From the NCBI GenBank assembly GCA_905478035.1, contig CAJQGX010000014.1, positions 1-58,628 on the forward strand: a stretch of DNA of 58,628 nucleotides. The letters are read 5' to 3'. The notes beneath the pieces are model-generated. The model did not search any database and had not been told where the DNA came from. It was given only the letters and a program-made list of their open reading frames with translations. The DNA comes from an uncultured SAR86 cluster bacterium (lineage in GTDB: Bacteria > Pseudomonadota > Gammaproteobacteria > Magnimaribacterales > D2472). A program made the position numbers and the translations under genes. Of this stretch, positions 56,453-58,628 are shown piece after piece. Positions within the stretch are counted from its first letter, which is position 1; every line of letters begins with the position of its first letter.

Positions 56453-57700
56453 ATGAAAGAAACAATACAAAAGGATTATTTCGAAAAAGAATCAAAATAT
56501 GGAGCCTCAAATTATTCTCCTTTACCTGTAGTTTTAGAAAAAGGTGAGGGCGCATATTTATGGGATATTGATGGAAATAAATATTTAGATATGATGTCAG
56601 CTTATTCTGCTGTCAGTCATGGTCATTCTCATCCAAAGCTAGTTCAAACATTGCATGAGCAATCACAAAAATTATCTATTTCATCAAGAGCATTTTATAC
56701 AGAGCCCTTTGCTGGATATCTTGAAAAGCTTTCAAAGCTTTCGGGTTTTGAAGCTATTCTTCCAATGAATACTGGGGCTGAAGCTGTAGAGACAGCAATC
56801 AAGGCCGCTAGAAGATGGGGTTACTTTTCAAAAGGTATTAAAGATAATGAAGCTGAAATAATTGTTGCAGATGGAAATTTTCATGGTCGGACATCAACAA
56901 TAGTTGGATTTTCTTCCGATGAGGAATATAAAAAAGGGTTTGGTCCTTTTGGAGGGGGTTTTATCACTGCTAATTATTGTAATGATTGCTCTTGTGCTAG
57001 TGATAATTGCTATCAATCAATTGAGTCAATAAAAAATCTAATTAATAAAAACACATGTGCTGTTCTTGTTGAGCCTATTCAAGGAGAGGGTGGAATTATT
57101 ATTCCTCGAGATGGATGGTTAAAACAGTTAAGAGATGTTTGTTCAGAAAATAATGTACTAATGATCTTGGATGAAATTCAATCAGGTCTTGGAAGAACAG
57201 GTAAGTTATTTGCTTATCAGCATGAAGATATTATTCCCGATGGGCTTATTCTTGGAAAAGCACTTGGTGGAGGCCTTATTCCAGTTTCAGCATTTTTAAG
57301 TTCAAGAGAGGTAATGGATCACTTTAACCCAGGTTCTCATGGTTCAACATTTGGCGGCAACCCACTAGCAGCAGCAGTAGCAAGCAAAGCACTAGACCTC
57401 CTATATGAAGATAATCTTATTGATAACAGTCATGATCTAGGTTTGTATTTCTTGGAATCACTTAAAGCATTAGATTTTACATTTATAAAAGAAGTAAGAG
57501 GAAAAGGTCTTTGGATTGGCCTTGAGCTTGTTAATTCGCCAATTCCAGCAAAAAGTATCTGTAAATTACTTTTAAAAGAAGGAATGCTTTGTAAAGAGAC
57601 TCATGAAACAGTAATTAGATTTGCGCCACCTCTTATGATCAAGAAAGAAGAAATTGATTGGGCATTAGAAAAAATTAAAAAAGTTTTTTCTTCACTCTAA
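56453..57700 (+). CDS. rocD: Ornithine aminotransferase
   Basis: PLP-dependent transfer of the delta-amino group of ornithine to 2-oxoglutarate, giving glutamate semialdehyde/P5C, the substrate of PutA's second domain. The 415-residue class III aminotransferase has the OAT start (YGASNYSPLPVVLEKGEGAYLWD), MNTGAEAVETAIKAAR, LDEIQSGLGRTGK and PLP Lys269 in LGKALGGG. A short Cys cluster (YCNDCSCASDNCYQ) is an unusual insertion. TAGAAT ends 6 nt before the ATG. Confidence 0.93.
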   Translation: MKETIQKDYFEKESKYGASNYSPLPVVLEKGEGAYLWDIDGNKYLDMMSAYSAVSHGHSHPKLVQTLHEQSQKLSISSRAFYTEPFAGYLEKLSKLSGFEAILPMNTGAEAVETAIKAARRWGYFSKGIKDNEAEIIVADGNFHGRTSTIVGFSSDEEYKKGFGPFGGGFITANYCNDCSCASDNCYQSIESIKNLINKNTCAVLVEPIQGEGGIIIPRDGWLKQLRDVCSENNVLMILDEIQSGLGRTGKLFAYQHEDIIPDGLILGKALGGGLIPVSAFLSSREVMDHFNPGSHGSTFGGNPLAAAVASKALDLLYEDNLIDNSHDLGLYFLESLKALDFTFIKEVRGKGLWIGLELVNSPIPAKSICKLLLKEGMLCKETHETVIRFAPPLMIKKEEIDWALEKIKKVFSSL

Positions 57701-57719
57701 ATTAATTTAATATATCTAA

Positions 57720-58175
57720 ATGAAATATCCATTTAACGAAGAAAAGAAAGAATTAAAAAATTATTTATTCGAACTCAAAGAGGTTTGTATTATTGAACAT
57801 GAAGATAATTGGTTTAAAGAAAAGTCACATACAAAACTTTATCCAAATGTAAATGAAGCAAAATTGAAAGTTGCTAAGCCGCATTACTGGATAATTAATG
57901 CTATAGAAAAATATGAAGACGAAGAATGCGAAGATAAAGAATTAGCTTTAATAGAGTTAGGCCAATTAGTTTTTAAATCAAATTATTATTCTCAAAAACT
58001 AACTTCTGAAACAGAGAATGAAGATGCTAAAAAAGATCTGGTTTCATCTCTTAGATTTTTAAATATCTCTGATAATCTTATTGCAGCCCAAGTTGTCTCG
58101 ATGGATACGCCTAAATATGCACGCTTTGATATGTCAAAAGACGAGGCACTTCATATTATCTCTTCTTGGAAATAG
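57720..58175 (+). CDS. Hypothetical soluble protein
   Basis: Not recognised. The 151 residues are highly charged, without signal or membrane segment; the middle is acidic (EKYEDEECEDKELALIELG) and the C terminus contains MDTPKYARFDMSKDEALHII. It begins 19 bp after rocD, with TAATAT 6 nt before its ATG, and is followed 6 bp later by the alkyltransferase gene, so may be co-transcribed with either. Confidence 0.6.
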   Translation: MKYPFNEEKKELKNYLFELKEVCIIEHEDNWFKEKSHTKLYPNVNEAKLKVAKPHYWIINAIEKYEDEECEDKELALIELGQLVFKSNYYSQKLTSETENEDAKKDLVSSLRFLNISDNLIAAQVVSMDTPKYARFDMSKDEALHIISSWK

Positions 58176-58181
58176 ATAAAA

Positions 58182-58448
58182 TTGCCAACTCCATTTGAAA
58201 TATCTGTATGGAAAGAAATTGATAAAATTCCTTATGGTGAAACGATATCTTATAAAGATATAGCTATTAATATAGGTAAACCTAACGCCTCAAGAGCTGT
58301 TGCAAATGCTTGTGGTAAGAATCCACACCCTATTATCACGCCCTGTCACAGGGTAATTTGCTCAGATGGCTCTCTTGGCGGATATAGCGCCCCTGGAGGC
58401 GCTATTGAAAAGAAAAAACTATTAAAATCTGAAGGTTTATTCTTCTAA
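58182..58448 (+). CDS. Single-domain O6-alkylguanine-DNA alkyltransferase
   Basis: Repairs O6-alkylguanine by transferring the alkyl group to itself, or flags it for repair. The 88-residue protein is only the C-terminal DNA-binding/active-site domain of Ogt/Ada (FEISVWKEIDKIPYGETISY; RAVANACGKNP). Cys55 in PCHRV is intact, so alkyl transfer is possible, unlike the alkyltransferase-like proteins with Trp there. Start is TTG (58182), 6 bp after the preceding stop. Confidence 0.86.
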   Translation: MPTPFEISVWKEIDKIPYGETISYKDIAINIGKPNASRAVANACGKNPHPIITPCHRVICSDGSLGGYSAPGGAIEKKKLLKSEGLFF

Positions 58449-58628
58449 AGCCTTCTTTATTTTCCAATTAAGGAATTTTAAATGATTTTTTAATTCATCA
58501 GACCCATAGAGTCTTTTTGTAAATGTTTCAATTTTTATTAATGAGCTATAAATAGCTGATCTTGAGATTTCATCATAATCACTATCAGTTAACCCATTAA
58601 TTAAACCATCAACATAATTTGATTGAAG
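58437..58628 (-). CDS. 3' end of an unidentified gene (truncated by window edge)
   Basis: An open minus-strand frame runs from the window edge to a TAA at 58439-58437: 63 codons without a stop. The visible C terminus is hydrophilic and helical (for example SAIYSSLIKIETFTKRLYG and FLNWKIKKALEE). Codon use matches the neighbours. It overlaps the convergent alkyltransferase by 12 bp, a pattern seen elsewhere in this window. Identity unknown. Confidence 0.55.
   Translation of the reverse strand, partial: LQSNYVDGLINGLTDSDYDEISRSAIYSSLIKIETFTKRLYGSDELKNHLKFLNWKIKKALEE

Noticed and set aside
1..58628. CRISPR array, prophage, insertion sequence or integron
   Set aside because: No spaced direct repeats, transposase, integrase or phage structural gene was found by reading either strand.

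Overview
The window looks like a contiguous piece of a streamlined, AT-rich marine gammaproteobacterial chromosome, most like the SAR86 lineage. That placement rests on low GC, Arg encoded mostly by AGA, almost no intergenic DNA, frequent 1-13 bp gene overlaps (including convergent ones) and classic gammaproteobacterial gene orders (topA-lexA, leuCDB-asd-fimV-truA-trpF-accD-cvpA-purF, alaS-lysC-tRNA-Ser, mltF/purL). It is inferred from recalled gene order and protein motifs; no database search was possible. I see no prophage, insertion sequence, CRISPR array or rRNA operon. No gene-free stretch exceeds 300 bases; the longest, 194 bp, lies between putA and the Lrp-type regulator.

Layout. 1-7.1 kb (+): 5'-truncated NAD kinase, rhomboid protease, galU, pyrD, a one-membrane-segment unknown, topA and two small unknowns, ending against lexA (-), whose promoter carries a perfect CTG-N10-CAG LexA box. 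7.8-10 kb (+): a 5'-nucleotidase, thrH and queH. 10-13.5 kb (+): prpB-prpC-prpD of the methylcitrate cycle. 13.6-26.8 kb (+): an unbroken run of 14 overlapping or abutting genes, aroC-leuC-leuD-leuB-asd-fimV-like-truA-trpF-trpB-trpA-accD-SPOR-cvpA-purF. 26.8-30.4 kb: acnB (-), a DUF1289 protein (+) and a ferritin-like gene (-) with a candidate Fur site upstream. 30.5-32.2 kb (-): umuDC with a second perfect LexA box. 32.3-36.4 kb: two unknown membrane proteins (+), lpxH, a lipoprotein cyclophilin and a sulfotransferase (-), an ArsC/LMW-PTP-type enzyme (+) and tRNA-Asn(GTT) (-). 36.5-50.1 kb: uvrB, a short MltF-like lipoprotein (-), purL, two divergent Nudix hydrolases, a gamma-carbonic-anhydrase-like protein, alaS, lysC, a dihydroorotase and tRNA-Ser(GCT).

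50.2-57.7 kb holds what I read as an amino-acid catabolic module: putA (-), an Lrp/AsnC regulator (+), a divergent methylenetetrahydrofolate-reductase-like protein (+), a CtlX-type amidinohydrolase (-) and ornithine aminotransferase rocD (+). Together they could take citrulline or arginine to ornithine, then to glutamate semialdehyde/P5C, then to glutamate, with proline entering through the same PutA. The MTHFR-like protein is the unexplained member. The window closes with an unknown 151-residue protein, a single-domain O6-alkylguanine-DNA alkyltransferase and the 3' end of an unidentified minus-strand gene.

Most of the window is housekeeping. The observations most worth checking are the catabolic module with its odd MTHFR-like protein, a recurring pattern of -10 hexamers 5-10 nt before start codons (suggesting leaderless mRNAs), a Bacteroidota-type dihydroorotase where csrA is expected, paired Asp-to-Glu replacements at catalytic positions of TrpF and TrpA, and a ferritin-like protein with unusual metal-ligand spacing behind a Fur-like site.
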